Part shown: one piece after another, positions 23,468-37,400 of the stretch
How positions within the stretch are numbered: position 1 is the stretch's first letter
How the letters are laid out: every line of letters starts with the position of its first letter
Source: Lunasporangiospora selenospora
Lineage: Eukaryota; Mortierellomycota; Mortierellomycetes; Mortierellales; Mortierellaceae
Assembly: GCA_015680635.1 (NCBI GenBank)
Contig: JAABOA010000002.1
Coordinates: 19,894-63,302 of the forward strand
DNA length: 43,409 nucleotides
Reading direction: 5' to 3'
Translations under genes and position numbers: made by a program
The notes under the pieces: model-generated
Told to the model about the DNA's origin: nothing
What the model saw: only the letters and a program-made list of their open reading frames with translations
The model's database searches: none

Positions 23468-26400
23468 TTAGAGCTCATCTTTTCGAGCATGCGACTCTCC
23501 TTCAGCGCTCTCACTCGCATCAGTGCCTTGTGCTTGATGTTGAGTTGGCTGCTTCTCTTGCCCCTGCTTTTGCTCCTGCTCTGGTCCCTTCTCTGAGCGG
23601 CGTGCGACCTTGAGCTGAGCATGCACCTTCTTTGCAAACTCTGTTGCTTCATCATCTAGGCTCTCCCACTCCTTAATCTGTCGTCTAGCCCTGTCCAACT
23701 TTGGTTCCTTGGTCAAAGGGTTGTTGCACTAAAAAGAAATGAGATAAAAAAAATTACAAAACGTGTGAAGTGTGAATAGTTGATACTCATCCAGAAGTTG
23801 GACTCTGATGCTGTTTGAATAGAAAGATAGTTTAGGGTGTGCTCTAATTCATGACGCTTACCAGATCGATAGTCTTTGCCTTGGTAAGGCCTTCATCACC
23901 ACACCAGGTCTCACACCAGAGCCATTCCTGGGGTAGTGAAAAGATGGGGACTTCGTTCTGCATATTGTTTGGTAGATCCTGGTCAAGGTTGGCCAAGCTG
24001 TTAGGGTCGCGTGAGAGTTGTTGGTAATGATTGCGAAGTCGATCACCAGCTTGCATCTGTCGGAATCTGAACAAGTCCACGACATAGAGCGCAGAGATAT
24101 GATATGGCTTGGTCTTGAGATGTTCCTTCCAGTAACCCTGGTTCCAGAACCGGAAGCCTTCCATTTCCTTTCGGTCTTGACACATTGGGGTGTATCCGTA
24201 TGGGGCTCCATGAAGATCCATATCTACCAGCTCTTTCATATCCGTTCTCACGACCTAAGTCGCGAATGGAAACCCAAATGACATTACGGTTAACACTAAG
24301 CGATTGAAACGCCAGTCAATATGACCACAATTCCTGTCACAGTAAGATTATCATTACCTGATCGGCGTCAACAAAGATGACCTTGTCTAAATCGAGAGGG
24401 AAGAGAACATCCAGGAACAAGATTTTGTATGCCCAAATAATTCTTTGTTTCTCGGTCTGGGCGCGCAACCAGTGTGGCCAGTTGTATGTCACGAGCTCGT
24501 AGTCAAAGTCGTACTTTTCTGCCATGAGTGGGATCAAATCCTACACAGAAAAACGACACACAGGAAAGATGCAGGGTTAATATCGCATTCATACTACATC
24601 CCTACTCCATGGACTCGATTGGTAAAGAATCCCAACACAACGATTTCAAGATGCCTCTTGAGTCTTGTTTATATTACCTTGAAAGAGGGCGACAAAAAGT
24701 TCTCAATGAACCAGAACTTGACTCGGCTCTGGGTGTTCTTGATTACACTGAGAATCATAATAGACAAGAACCGCTCATACAGGTGACCGGATGCGACAGA
24801 GAAGATGTTGATCTCAGCCTTGGGCTTGGCTCCTTTCGCCACCAAAGGCTGTGCCAATCCCTTGATACTATGGATGGAAGAGTATCAAATTGTGAGCATG
24901 ATACTCAGCTTAATTCAGCCGCCACAAGGTACCAAACTTTGAGCCATTTAAAATAGACTTACGTAGACTTGATAGAGTCCCAGATTCCGCTCTCCTGCAC
25001 AACCTCTTCATTGATATCGGCCTGTTGCATTCCTGGGTTCCTGACCAAGCGGGGGTAGAGTACCAAGCCTTCAAAGTTTGAGATCACAACATGTCTCTTC
25101 TCGTTTTTGACTGGTCCAAATCCTGGCTCCCAACCTTCACTGCCAATACTTTCAATACCATAAACCTGGCTTGTCCGTCCCGGTCTCAACTGCATCTCCC
25201 ACACACCCGGAAGCCCCTTCAGTTGAAAGTATCCCATATTTGCCATTACAAGGGTATCCACTACGTGAGGTTCAGTCTTGGTGCCCAGAATAAATTGGGC
25301 TCCTTTGGATGTTGTCCGCAAGGTTATATCGCGAGAGAATCCCTCGATAAGGACATGCTGCAGCTCGAACTCTGCTTGCACTCCGGTCCTCCTTGCACTT
25401 TCACCTGTAAGACTCGAGAGCAGCAGATTGTCAAGGTCGTGGATACAAATCTTGGGCGATACTACCCAGGCTGGGTTCACGTCCACGCCCAAAGTTAACA
25501 AGGCAGTCTCGGGAAGACCCGAGAAGTAAGCAGATGGTCGGGCCAAGTTTCTATTGACGAGCGCCACGGAAGTATCGTTAGTACTCATTAACCGTTTCCT
25601 GAGAAAACAAATTAATTATAATTGCCGCTTAAAAATGAATATTTTACCCATTGTTATCGAATCTCAACTCTGGCTCAGAGACATATCTGTAGAAACGTTT
25701 GATTGCGACTTCAGAAGTTTCCATTGCAGGCAGAAGCACGACCTGAACCTTGACGTGATCCATCTCGGACAATGTCTAATTGGAGGCACCCATGGGTGAT
25801 GGCAATAGAGCGAAGAAAATGAATATTGATATGATTAAACAAGCAGAACCGACAGTTCTTAAACTATGACCTTTTTCCTACCTTAAGGATGGCCGCCCAT
25901 TGCTGCGTCAACTTGCTGACAGGGTCCAGTACGGCTGTAACCAGGAAGAGAGAATCATCATTTTCTGCATAGGCAGTTGGATTAACAGTAAAGCCGCTAG
26001 ATATGGGACATGAATTGTGACGGGAGCAACTATTAGTAGTGAGATCCGACTGCAAGCACAGCGCCCAAATGGCGAATCGTTACCTCTGCTCCAAATTCAA
26101 AGACTCAAAGCTTCTGTCTCTTGTGACAACAGCCTCATTCAGGTCATAAAGCCCTTGATCCATTTGCAACGACGCCTTGACAACCACAGAGGTGACCTTC
26201 ATAATATTCCTAATGTAAGATCATAAATATTCATGAGAATACTGAAGGTGTTAGCACAATATCGGTAGAAATGGCACGATTTTTCTAAAAACTAGGTAGA
26301 CCCGACACGGAAGTAAAACATCAACTATACCTTGCATCATCCTTGATATTGGCATTAGCGAGCAATGTCTTGATCTTGTCACCACGAGCATTCTTCTCAT

Positions 26401-29400
26401 ACGCATAGAGAAGGTGGAAGTCCTCAGTATTAAATGTCTCTGCAATTGGCCCCACAAGCTAGTTGAGAAAACAAAAATGCAAGGGCAATTAGTGTTTGGT
26501 TGTCGAGAGTTCAAGCAGGTTGGCACTCTTAACATTTGCACAAAATAGACAACTCTGTATCTGTTGGTGACAAGGTCGTAATATCAACTTACCCGTCCAT
26601 TGACAAGAAGCACAGCGCGTTGTGAGTCATACTTGCCGTCCAAAACTCTCTCCAAGAACTGACGCCTTGCAGAGTCGTTCTCCTCCTCTATTCCCTCCCG
26701 TCCTTCGGTTCCGAACGTAATCAATCCAACATCCGGGTACTTTTCCGCAGCGCTTCGGAAGCTCTTTGAGAATACATCTGATCCTGCGCTTGGTCCAGCG
26801 TCGACAACGTCTTGCAAAAGTGACTTCCAGAATCCGACAGGGAGCGCTGTTGCAGTAATGGAGGAATGCAGAACAAATTGTCCGAATGTTGCATCCGAAG
26901 GAGCAGTGTCTTTTCCACTCGCTTGGCCACGAAGGCCTTTTCCATTCTGGATAAACGCCATACGAACTTCTTCTCCTGGACTGCGCTCGTCACTGCTCAC
27001 ATTCTCAAGAGACTTGACAGCTTCGAGGGCGATAGTTTGTCCCTCCAGTGTGTCAAAATCTGCAATAACATGTACTGTCAAGCATTGATGCTCTGACGAA
27101 GCGCTTGCGAAATACGATAGTCTGTCCACGAAGATTACTTGGTCATGATCGTTAAAGGCCAGGTCCACCACTTTGAGTGGATTCTCGTCTCCAACAAAGA
27201 TGAAAGGGTTACGGCGTGCAAAGACACCAGGAAGTGTCATGAAGTAGTCATAAACATTGAGTGTCTCTGAAGAAGGGAGCTCATTCTGTATAAGTCGGTT
27301 TGCCAACAGACTGGTCTGCGATGCTACTTCGCTCATCAATTGTTGTCCATGATCCTATATACAGGGAGTCATATTCAAAGACGTTTGTATGAGTGAAAAC
27401 CAAGCGATGATAGTAATCAAGTTTAACGGCTCTAGACGGCCAAGTCAAAGTCCTTACCCCTTCCCATGCAAAGTACTTGCCGTTCACAAAATGGGATGCT
27501 CCCGTGATTCCAATTCTACTTTGCATTGCCCTAACACTAGGCAACCAAGCTGTTCTATAGGCCGAGTCGCTAGCCAAAACTTGATCATAGGATAGCTCAG
27601 GGATCTCGGTCGACTTTAGTTTGGGCAATGCAGTGGCTGCAGCAAAGGACTTCTGAATCGCTGTAGGGATATCAACCCCTTCTTGAACATGGCTAATCAA
27701 GGTCTATACGTCAGATGGATTACAATCGTTACATGTGAGTCAATCTGAAAAACACCTTAAACCCCATATTATTCTGGGAAAATTGCGCACTTTACCTTCT
27801 TCAGCAACTCTAGACCTCCTTTGATGCCGTGGCGACCGACAACATGTCTCCAAAGCATGGCAATCTTGGCGTCTAAAAGTCGATGGAGAGCGCGCAGATA
27901 ACTGAACCGTATTAGATCTGAGTCCACACCTGGCACACTTCACCTTTAAGCTGTCAACTTCCGTCATCTTTCAATTACCTTCACCGTCCTCCGATTGGAC
28001 AAGAGGCAAGATACCGAACCTGAAAGGCACCAGACGCTGAACATAGTTTGGAAGCTCAAATGACACCAGCTCCATAGCCTGTGGTGAGCTTAGGTCTAGG
28101 ACAAACAGCGAGTTGATGACATTTCGTCGAATGTTGTGAAACTGGCCATTGAATACTGGGCGAAGAAGCTGCGTTAGACTGGGGCTCCAGTCGTTGTACC
28201 GCAGATCTTTTTCAAGGTCGTTCAGCCAAACTACCAAGTTTTGTTGCTCAGACTTGTCCCGGACATCAAACACTCCCTCAATTTTCTCAGATCCTGCAGG
28301 GCCATTTTTATGATCAGTCTCTGTTGATCCAAAATCTGTCAATAAGTCAACTGCCTTCTGGGTTGTAATACCCATGGTTGCAAGAGATGAAATTACTTCT
28401 CTCTCTCGACGCAATAGTCGAAGAAGGCTATCCATAGCAGCAAATAAAAATGTGATTAAAATTAAAAGTCCTCATTTAAAAATCAAGACACTCGTGAAAA
28501 TGACAAATGGTAAATGAGCACCGAGGCTTACTTGAATGGATTCATCTTGTGGTGTGGAATTGGTTGGTTGTTCAACCAAACTTTACTACGACCATCACCA
28601 CGCAGGGACATCAAATTGTTCCGTGTAGCAAACTTGAGCTCGTCTCCAATAGGAGTCTTGGAGATCCTTGCTTGATACTTTGGATAATCCTGAGCTACCG
28701 TGACGAGAGCGTTTAGCGGATTCTCAGACTGAAGTATAAACTGAGTTGTAGCCAGTCCAAGACCTATTGTGATAAAAATCGTTGAGGTTCAATATTACGC
28801 GTATACGTAGCATGAAGGAAAGACTATATAGTTGGGAAAGGCTGGATACAGCATTTGGAGATAGTCCCCAAGCAATAAATGGCTCAGATCAAACAACAAT
28901 TAGCGAGTTGCTTCTATCATTTACCTCCAAGGTCTGACTGATGAACCTGTTCGACAGCAGGAGCAGCTTTATCTTCATCTTTAAACAGTCCTGACCCACT
29001 TGCTTTCTGATGCGTGCGTGAACTGAACACTGTCTGGCCTGACGATGCATCCTCGCCATCCTCATCTCCTGTTCCAAGATCGCGGTCATCAATTACGATA
29101 TAGTCAGTGCTCTTGAGGGCAAGTTCGACTCCATATCCTGCAACCCAAAGCTTCTCTTCACCTAGCCCTCTGTGTGTACGTGCAGAAGGCCGGTAACGGA
29201 CCGAATATCGTAGTGCATGATCGCGAGTAAGTTCGTCTAGGACCTGTTGAAGCTTGGCGAACTCTGGATCGAAAACATCGGCATACAGGACTGCAAATAA
29301 TTCAGGATCTTTTGCGTTTGGGCTCAAAGCATGATCCAGTTCCATAAATGTGACCTGGGACTCGAGGCTATCCGTGATCAAACATCGATAAAGAAATCGC

Positions 29401-30114
29401 GTGTTATGAATGGGCTTGATCTAACATGAGGCGCGAACCAATTGCTGTTGAACGATAAACTTACTTGCGGTATGAGCCCAGTCCCTTTTGGATAACATCC
29501 AGCATTTCTTGAGCAGAACAGATCTGTCGATCGTACCAATCGACCCAAACCGCACATGATTCATCGAATGCCCGAGAACCCGAGCTTCCTGTCCATCTTG
29601 CTTTCTTGTCTGGGACAACGGTCGCGTTGTACAGGTGGTAGTGCGCCTCAATCCAAGGAGCAGTACTACGCATTGCCAAGGACCACTTAAGAGTTGACAG
29701 TGCTTCTACACCAACATGGCTGTATTCTTTAATCAGGTCCAAAGCCCTTTCATAAAGCTCTTTATCTTTCAGAGACTTGGTTGGGCCGAGAAAAACGGGA
29801 TCTGTCAGTTGATGAAGGAAGGGATGGTACGCGGTCTTATTTTCAAGCGCGACAGCCTCGCTAATAATGCGTAAGAAATGATAGTGGTTGATTAATGGAT
29901 GATACAATAGTATACTAGGCTGGACTACGACTACGGGCACTTGCGCTCACTCATAAGCCTACACTATCTCGAGCAGCAAAGGTGGTGCTGGCCATGACGC
30001 CTGAATTGACGCCTGAATAGGTGGTGAAGTCGATGCTGAAGATGATGACAGCCCGAGGACAAGTGTCAGGGCTGATGCCAATGACAGCAGCTTCCCTGCC
30101 ACGAACAAGCGCAT
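23468..30114 (-). CDS. UGGT: UDP-glucose:glycoprotein glucosyltransferase, ER folding sensor
   Basis: Seventeen exons: 30114-29963, 29860-29465, 29367-28925, 28763-28532, 28427-27979, 27917-27796, 27703-27458, 27354-26593, 26458-26331, 26209-26084, 25996-25882, 25775-25648, 25598-24963, 24867-24678, 24540-24358, 24254-23862, 23728-23468; 1653 residues, normal for the family (about 1500-1650). It starts with a signal peptide ([20 protein letters not shown]), then the UGGT entry motif [14 protein letters not shown]. The thioredoxin-like and beta-sandwich region follows. The C-terminal GT24/GT8-like catalytic domain begins near residue 1315 with [16 protein letters not shown], then [31 protein letters not shown], and the metal and UDP-sugar binding DxD in FVDADQ near 1432. 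[13 protein letters not shown] and [17 protein letters not shown] follow. The C-terminus is KDEL, an ER retrieval signal. The enzyme reglucosylates misfolded N-glycoproteins so that they rebind calnexin. It is divergent from the flippase gene. Confidence 0.97.
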
Positions 30115-30528
30115 TTCTATCCTTCTTAACGGTTAGTGCTGGGTGCAGATGCTGACGCGATTGGATTAATGGCAGAACTGTCCCTGTGTGAAATCTCGAC
30201 ACATTTATTTAATGGGGCGTGCCTCTCCAATTCGAAATGACGGCGAAATCCATAATTGCATATCTGCAATTGCACAGTGCTGGTATGCCTTGGGTCCAGA
30301 ATCATGTGTCACCCTTTGCTGATCATCAACTCATTCTTGCCTCAAAGTCATTCTCACCCTTGACTTTTACCGACACCAACACTCCCTTCTCACCTCCCTC
30401 ATACCACTTCATACTGTTGACTTATAGCTCGCCACCTTGGTCATTACACTGGCCCATTGCTCTTGCTCCTCGCCTCAACATTCGACCCCCTTCTCCCAGC
30501 CCTACACAGTCCAGTTCGCTGTCCACGC
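30115..30528. promoter_or_regulatory. Divergent promoter region between UGGT and flippase genes
   Basis: These 414 bp separate the two start codons. On the UGGT side there is a CCAAT box (minus strand; ATTGG at 30160-30164) beside a TGACGC element (30153-30158), about 40-50 bp from the UGGT ATG. The flippase side is C/T-rich, as in many fungal promoters. No other gene is seen. Confidence 0.5.
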
Positions 30529-31205
30529 ATGGAGTTCCTCCATCGGGCAGTGCCCCACCGGATCCGACGCCTGGTCTCCAGAGCTAAAGGAAAAGAGACG
30601 GGCACTGGAACCGAAGACAGCTACCGCCTCCGCCGGATGGAATCGCATGTCTCCATGGCTGCGACCAAACGACGACGTATCTATCTTAATCTTACGCCAG
30701 AATCAGTCGACCATGACAATGCGGCTTCTTCCCATGATTCCTTGCCACACTACCCAACGAACAAGATCAGGACTTCGGTAATAGCCCACTTCTCACCCTT
30801 CCTCTCCCTCTTTTTCTCTTCTTTCTCCTTCTATTCTACCCTGCATCCGACTCGTAGATAGACTGGCGAGATGAGCATCAAGAAGGAGAGAAGGAGGAAA
30901 ACGTGGAGGCGGAAAGGATTAAGCGAGGGAGACAGACAGGGTGAAAGGGGAGAGGAGAAGAGGGAGAGGATGGATCAACGATCCGCTCTACATCCACAAC
31001 ATTGACCCCACTCTATGCATTAGTGAATGGAGCCTGCCAGCCTGCGCTGCGTGCATGCATAAAGACGCTGCCTGACAAAGCTGATTCCCATTTGTCCATA
31101 CGGGTCCATTGTCCCGATGGGCACCTGCATTCAGTCGAGCAGGAGTAATAGAGTGAGAGAGTACATGGCCCAAGACATCGTTTCGTCATGTTATTTTTAT
31201 CCCTC

Positions 31206-31258
<53 letters not shown>

Positions 31259-31400
31259 ACACCCTGTGTTGGAGGACCGTCTCTCCGCCCTCTCCCAATC
31301 CGCCGGGTGTACGGATCGCCCGGCTACCCTTGGCGCACGTTTCCATTCCCCGCCATTATGTGCAGGCATGGTCCAAACGCGGTTCGCTCTCTCTTTCTCT

Positions 31401-31431
<31 letters not shown>

Positions 31432-34400
31432 CCCCCCTATTCCGAGCGTTAGCTTGCTCGAGTCATGAACATCCATCCTCGGTCCCCTATTATCTGAGGA
31501 CAAGTGCTCAAATGACCTCCTGCGCAACGACCATCTACAAGTCCACTGGACATACGAGCAACAACCCCTCTTCTATCCATTTTTGTGCTCTCGTTGGCTC
31601 TTACTGTACATTTGCTCACGCCGCAGGGTGTTGCCAGCCTGTAAAATTATTATTAATAATAACAGGTTTGCACCCCCCAACTCCCTCTCTGTTCTTCGCT
31701 CTTGCCTTGTATTCTTCCACATGTCCCTGGTCCAGTATGCCTGGAGATCAACTACACCGCCACCCCGTTCCAATGGATACTACGGGCCAAACGCCTACTG
31801 AAGCTGGATACTAACCGGATTCAAACATCCGCCTACTTCAACCTCTACTAGAAATACGATCTCTTCTCCTTTATACCCAAAAACCTCTTTGAACAGTTCC
31901 GCCGAATCGCCAACCTTTACTTCTTATTTGTTGCTGGTCTCTCAATTGTCCCCATTCTAGGGGGGTTCCCGCCCTTCCTAACCTTCCTGCCCCTTATTTT
32001 TATCATCTCCGTCACGGCGTTCAAAGATGCCATCGAGGACTGGAGACGACGGAAATCGGATCGTGCCTTCAATAAATCACCAACTATCCTCCTCCGAAAC
32101 TGGACCAACACCAACGTCCACCATTCACGTGTTGGCCCAACTAGGATCCATGGAGCTTGGACGAAATTCCGCGGATGGCTAAAGCAATCACTCAGCAGGA
32201 AAGACCCTCACAATAGGGACCCTGCACCTTTTACCCTCCCACGTCATCGCGCTTTCCAAACAGGCTCGGGAGCATCAGCCTTGTCAGGGGTCTCAGCCGC
32301 AATGAGTACTGCTACTGCTGGTGCTGTTTCTGACCACGGCTCGTCACTCAATGAGAGGAACGTTGAAAGTGATTCTGCATTAGGACCTGGAGCTCTGGAC
32401 AGGATTGGTCGACAAAGCTCTTCCGATACAGGAGCACCACGCCCCCATGCTGCAATGCGACGCAAAGTCCCGCACTCCGTATTGAATCACGCAGAATCTT
32501 ACTCTGGACGCTCTATGAGTGGCAAAAGTGCCATGTGGAAGGAATGTAAATGGCAAGATGTCAAGGTTGGCGATATTGTCTATCTCCGGAACGACGACCC
32601 TATCCCAGCAGATATTGTCATCTTGTCGACATCGGAATCTGATGGACTGTGCTTCATTGAAACAAAGAACTTGGACGGCGAGACAAACCTCAAAATCCGA
32701 CGAGCACTAACGGCAACCTCTGGAATCAAAACCCCTGCGGATATCGAGCGGGCAGCATTTTATGTTGACTCAGAGGCTCCTCACGCAAACTTGTACTCGT
32801 ATCAGGGCGCGTTAAAGTGGCTGATCTCTGATGGAGCGGATATGCCTGCAGGAGACCGTGTTGTCCATAACAAAACAGAGTCCATCACTATCAACGAAGT
32901 CCTTCTGCGAGGATGTGTCTTGCGAAATACAGATCACGTCATTGGAATGGTGCTTTTCACTGGAGCGGATTCAAAGATTATGCTCAACTCTGGCAACACC
33001 CCCAGCAAACGCAGTAGGATTGAAAAAGATCTTAATTTTCATGTATGTCGAACTCCTTCTCTTTCTCTCTTTTTTTTCCGCAGCTTCTCACATGAATCTC
33101 GCATAGAGGATTTCGTCAGATTTCTAATATTTTTGATACGTGTGTAGATTGTCATGAACTTCATCATTTTGTTTGCACTATCAATTGGATCAGCGATTGC
33201 CAATGGAGTTATTTTTGCAGATGTAAACAATAACTCTGGATCGTGGTTCGAGTACGGTGCTGATGCGTCGACGCCTTTCATGTCTGCATTTATCACATTT
33301 TGGTAAGTCTGTTCTCTATCAAGCACCGCCATCAAAACACAAGATGCAGACTGGATTGTAAATCGAGGAAATCTAACTCCACTCTTATGCTGTAATCATC
33401 TAGGTCATGCCTGATTCTCTACCAGAATATTATTCCGATCTCACTCTACATCAGTATTGAGATTGTGAAAACTGCTCAGGCCTATTTTATTCACAAAGAC
33501 ATCGACATGTATGATGAGCGAGTCGATCAAGCATGTACACCCAAAACATGGAGTATTTCTGACGACCTTGGACAGATTGAATACATCTTTTCCGACAAAA
33601 CAGGCACTCTCACGCAAAACGTCATGGAGTTCAAAAAGTGCACTATTAACGGAATTGACTATGGTATTGGTGAGACAGACGCCACGAGAGGCCAACAGAG
33701 GATGACAGGCGATGGTGAATTCGAGGCAATGGAATTCCAGTCCGACGAACAATACCAAATCAAGTTGGAGGGAGAGCGCCAGAAGATGAAAGCTGCCATG
33801 GGTCAACTCTTTGACAACAAGTACTATTCAGACAAGACCACTTTTATTGACGCGGATCTTTTCACGGATATGGCCGATCCCACCTCGAAGCATGCCAAGG
33901 CCATTATGAACTTTTGGACCGCATTAGCTGTTTGTCATACGGTGATTTCTGAACGGGATGTTGAGCAGGACCCCTACCGGATAGAATACAAGTCCCAATC
34001 TCCTGACGAATCCGCACTAGTAGCAACAGCACGGGATGTTGGATTTGTCTTTTTGGAGAAAATAGGAGCTATGATGCATCTCGAAATCATGGGCCAGCCT
34101 CGATCCTACAAGATCCTTAACATCCTGGAATTTAACTCGAACCGAAAACGCATGTCGATCATCCTGAGACCCCCTGAAGGAGGGATCGTGCTCGTTTGTA
34201 AAGGAGCCGACAGTGTGATCTATGAAAGACTGGATAAGAACGAAGAGCAGCTCAAGCTGCGCGAGGATACGCTCGTTGACCTTGAGCGTTTTGCAAACGA
34301 AGGTACATGAACGCTACACCCTCATAACTTTTGGTCCGCTCTTTCCTTGAGGCAAAATCCTTACAAAACCCGTCTGTTTACAATTGATTCCTTTATAGGT

Positions 34401-37400
34401 CTCCGAACTCTCTGCCTGGCATATCGTAAAATCAGCGAGGAAGAATACGAGAACTGGGTAGTTGAATACGACGCAGCTGCCAGCTCGATCCATAACCGCG
34501 ATGAGAACATTGAGAACGCCTGTGAAAGCATTGAGCATTCGCTTATTCTTCTTGGAGGCACGGCCATCGAGGATAGGCTCCAAGAGGGTGTTCCCGAGTG
34601 TATTGCCCTTCTCTCGCGCGCAGGAATTAAACTCTGGGTTTTGACAGGCGACAAGACGGAGACAGCAATCAATATTGGATTTGCATGCAATCTGCTACAG
34701 CGAGATATGATCTTGATTATTATTCAAGCACACGACAAAGAGGACACGCGCGAACAGCTCATGAAGGCTCTTGAGAAGTTTTGGGGATATGAAGCCACCA
34801 AGGATCCTGGACTTGCAAACCGCTCACATGCACTTATTATCGATGGCGAGACCCTAAAGTATGGTCTTTCACCGGCACTCAATGGATTACTGCTTGATGT
34901 TGGAAAGCGATGCAAGTCTGTGATCTGCTGTCGAGTTTCGCCGCTCCAAAAGGCCAAGGTAGTCAGCATGGTCAAGCGCGGGCTTGATGTCATGACCTTG
35001 TCTATTGGAGATGGAGCCAACGATGTCTCGATGATTCAAGAGGCCAATATTGGTGTCGGCATTGCAGGCGAGGAAGGACGACAGGCCGTCATGGCATCTG
35101 ACTTTGCTATTGCACAATTCCGTTTCTTGTCGAAGCTCCTCCTTGTTCATGGACGATGGTCGTACATCCGAATCTCAGAAATGATTCTCACTTTTTTCTA
35201 CAAGAATGTTGTCTGGGCCCTTACTATTTTCTGGTTCCAGTTCTATTGTGGGTAAGTAGACCATCGTCCACCACCACCACCACCACCACCACCGAGCATC
35301 TCTCTTTGCCAATCAAACGTGACGACAACATAGCTAATTAGGTTCTGAACAATCGTTTGGGTCTTAGATTTACTGCCTTATTGATGTACGACTACACGTT
35401 CGTGGTTCTCTACAACTTGGTCTTCACATCTTTACCGATCATGTTCATGGGAGCCTTTGACCAGGATGTTGATGCCAAGACCTCGCTTCAGTTCCCAGCA
35501 TTGTATCGTCGTGGTATTCTGCAAAAGCACTTTACTCGAGCACAGTTTTGGCTCTATGTGCTTGACGCCCTCTACCAATCCGTGGTGTGCTTCTTCATTC
35601 CATGGTTCCTGACTTCAGATGATGTTTTCCCCAGTGGTCGCTCTTCCAACGATCTTCAAGCTTTCGGAATGACCATTGGCGCCTGCATCGTTGTTGTCGC
35701 CAACCTCTATGTGGGACTCAATATGTTCCATTGGACAAAGATGATCTTTGTGGTCATTTTCGGCTCCATCCTGGTGTTTCTCCTATACTGCGTGGTATAC
35801 GCAAACTTGTTCACGATTGACAATGCTTTCTATGGAATGGACTCGATCATTCTCAATAGCCCCTCCTTCTGGCTTGCAATCGTACTCAGCGTAGTTATAA
35901 CAATGCTACCTCATTACGCATACAAGTTTGCAAGACACTACTTCAAGCCAAACGATATCATTATCGTTCGTGAGCAACTTTACAAAGAAAAACACCCATC
36001 CAAGAAGGAGCGTAGGGCCAGAAAGTTGAGGCAGATGGCTCTCAACGAAGCTCACTCCAAAGGAGAAACAGGCCCAACAAGTAGCAGCAGCGGAATCCTG
36101 AATAGCGATGAAGGCGACATCCATTCCGAAACCAACGCACATGGCGTCGAGGGACAGATGGAGGAATATGACGTAGAGGGAGAGTATCCCGATATTGATC
36201 AAGTACCCCGTCTGCAGTTCGAAAAGTATGCTCTATCCTCCGAAGAAGACCTCTCATCTCAAGCTACCGCTGGAGGAGAAATGGAGCAGCCTTCTCGATC
36301 ATCCTCATCCTTTGCTGGTATGAAGGATGCCGATACACCCGCACCTTCTGCAAAACAAGCCTTGTTGGATACATCTAAACCAACCCGAGAGCTTGTTGGA
36401 CGCCGACGAATCGCGGCTAATAGCAATCATGGTGGCTCAGGCGATCAGAGTGTGGGAACTGACGATACTGAGGACAATGGGGACATCGTGTCGGAACTTG
36501 ATGACGCTGGCACATCGAGGGCTGGTACCGAAACCTCATCGGCAACACTGGCACCGACAGCATTCCCTCAAGGATATCCCACCACCTCATTCTCGTTTAA
36601 TCAAGAGTACATGTCTCTTGCCGGGGCTGCGAATGGTGGATCGAGTGCTAAACGGGCGAGCGAAGGGGCTGCCAAGGCTCGACCGCCCAATTCGTCTGAA
36701 CGCCCTCGCCCGAAGAGACAGAGCTCACCTGCAGTACCTGTTGGTGGACCTAACTTCCTCTTTATGGGTGACCCTGATAATTTCGGCAATTCATCAGGCT
36801 TTGGGGCGTCTTCTTCAGGATCAGGCACGAGAGGACTTAAACTCCCTGGACATACTGGATTCGCATTTTCAACGGATGATGCCTCGGCTTTTGTTTACTC
36901 CCATCTACACCGATTGAAGAGTGCAAGTCATGAAGATAGGACTGCACGCTCAGGAGAATCGCAAGATGTTGGAAACCCAGTGGGACGGTCGACCGCAATA
37001 GAGCCCTTATCGTCTTCTGGGTCCATATCTGCTAGACACGGAGCAGGTTTTGGTGCCATGGAGGCGACAGGCGGTCGCACAGGAACTCTGAGGTCTAAGC
37101 GATCCTCTATGTACCGGGGAGCGCGCAACAATAGTGTGGATGGAAGCGAGCGAGGATCCATGCTCTTTTCCATGCTTGCGCCAGCCTCGTCTTCTGCATT
37201 TGTGACCTCGACTGCCACCCCCTTGTCACAGTCACTGTTCGATTCCAGCGCAATGTCTTCTAGAGTTGAGCCACTAGCTAGTTCAGGGCATGAATCAGGA
37301 TCGACGTCCGAGTCAGCTTCGACTCTGGAAAGCCTTGAACAAAGGACCGGCAGCTCTGGTTGGACAAATAGACCTGAGGCTGATGCAGGTACTGAGCCTT

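Larger units (their letters stand above)
30778..31851 (+). other. Large first intron of the flippase gene
   Basis: The donor follows NKIRTS (G/GTAATA) and the acceptor is CTACTAG just before KYDLFSF. A perfect TACTAAC branch-point sequence lies at 31808-31814, 37 nt before the acceptor end. At 1074 nt it is about ten times longer than the other introns in the window. It contains two CT microsatellites, and several spurious frames run through it. Confidence 0.85.

Noticed and set aside
31117-31814. Ser/Leu-rich frames across the CT repeats
   Set aside because: They are translations of microsatellites inside a flippase intron, with no conserved features.
31801-31851. A reading of NRIQTS followed by an in-frame TAG right before KYDLFSF, suggesting a broken flippase or a 21-nt insertion
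   Set aside because: The true conserved NKIRTS lies in exon 1 at 30777. The AACCGGATT here is the end of an intron just after a TACTAAC branch point, so the similarity is chance.
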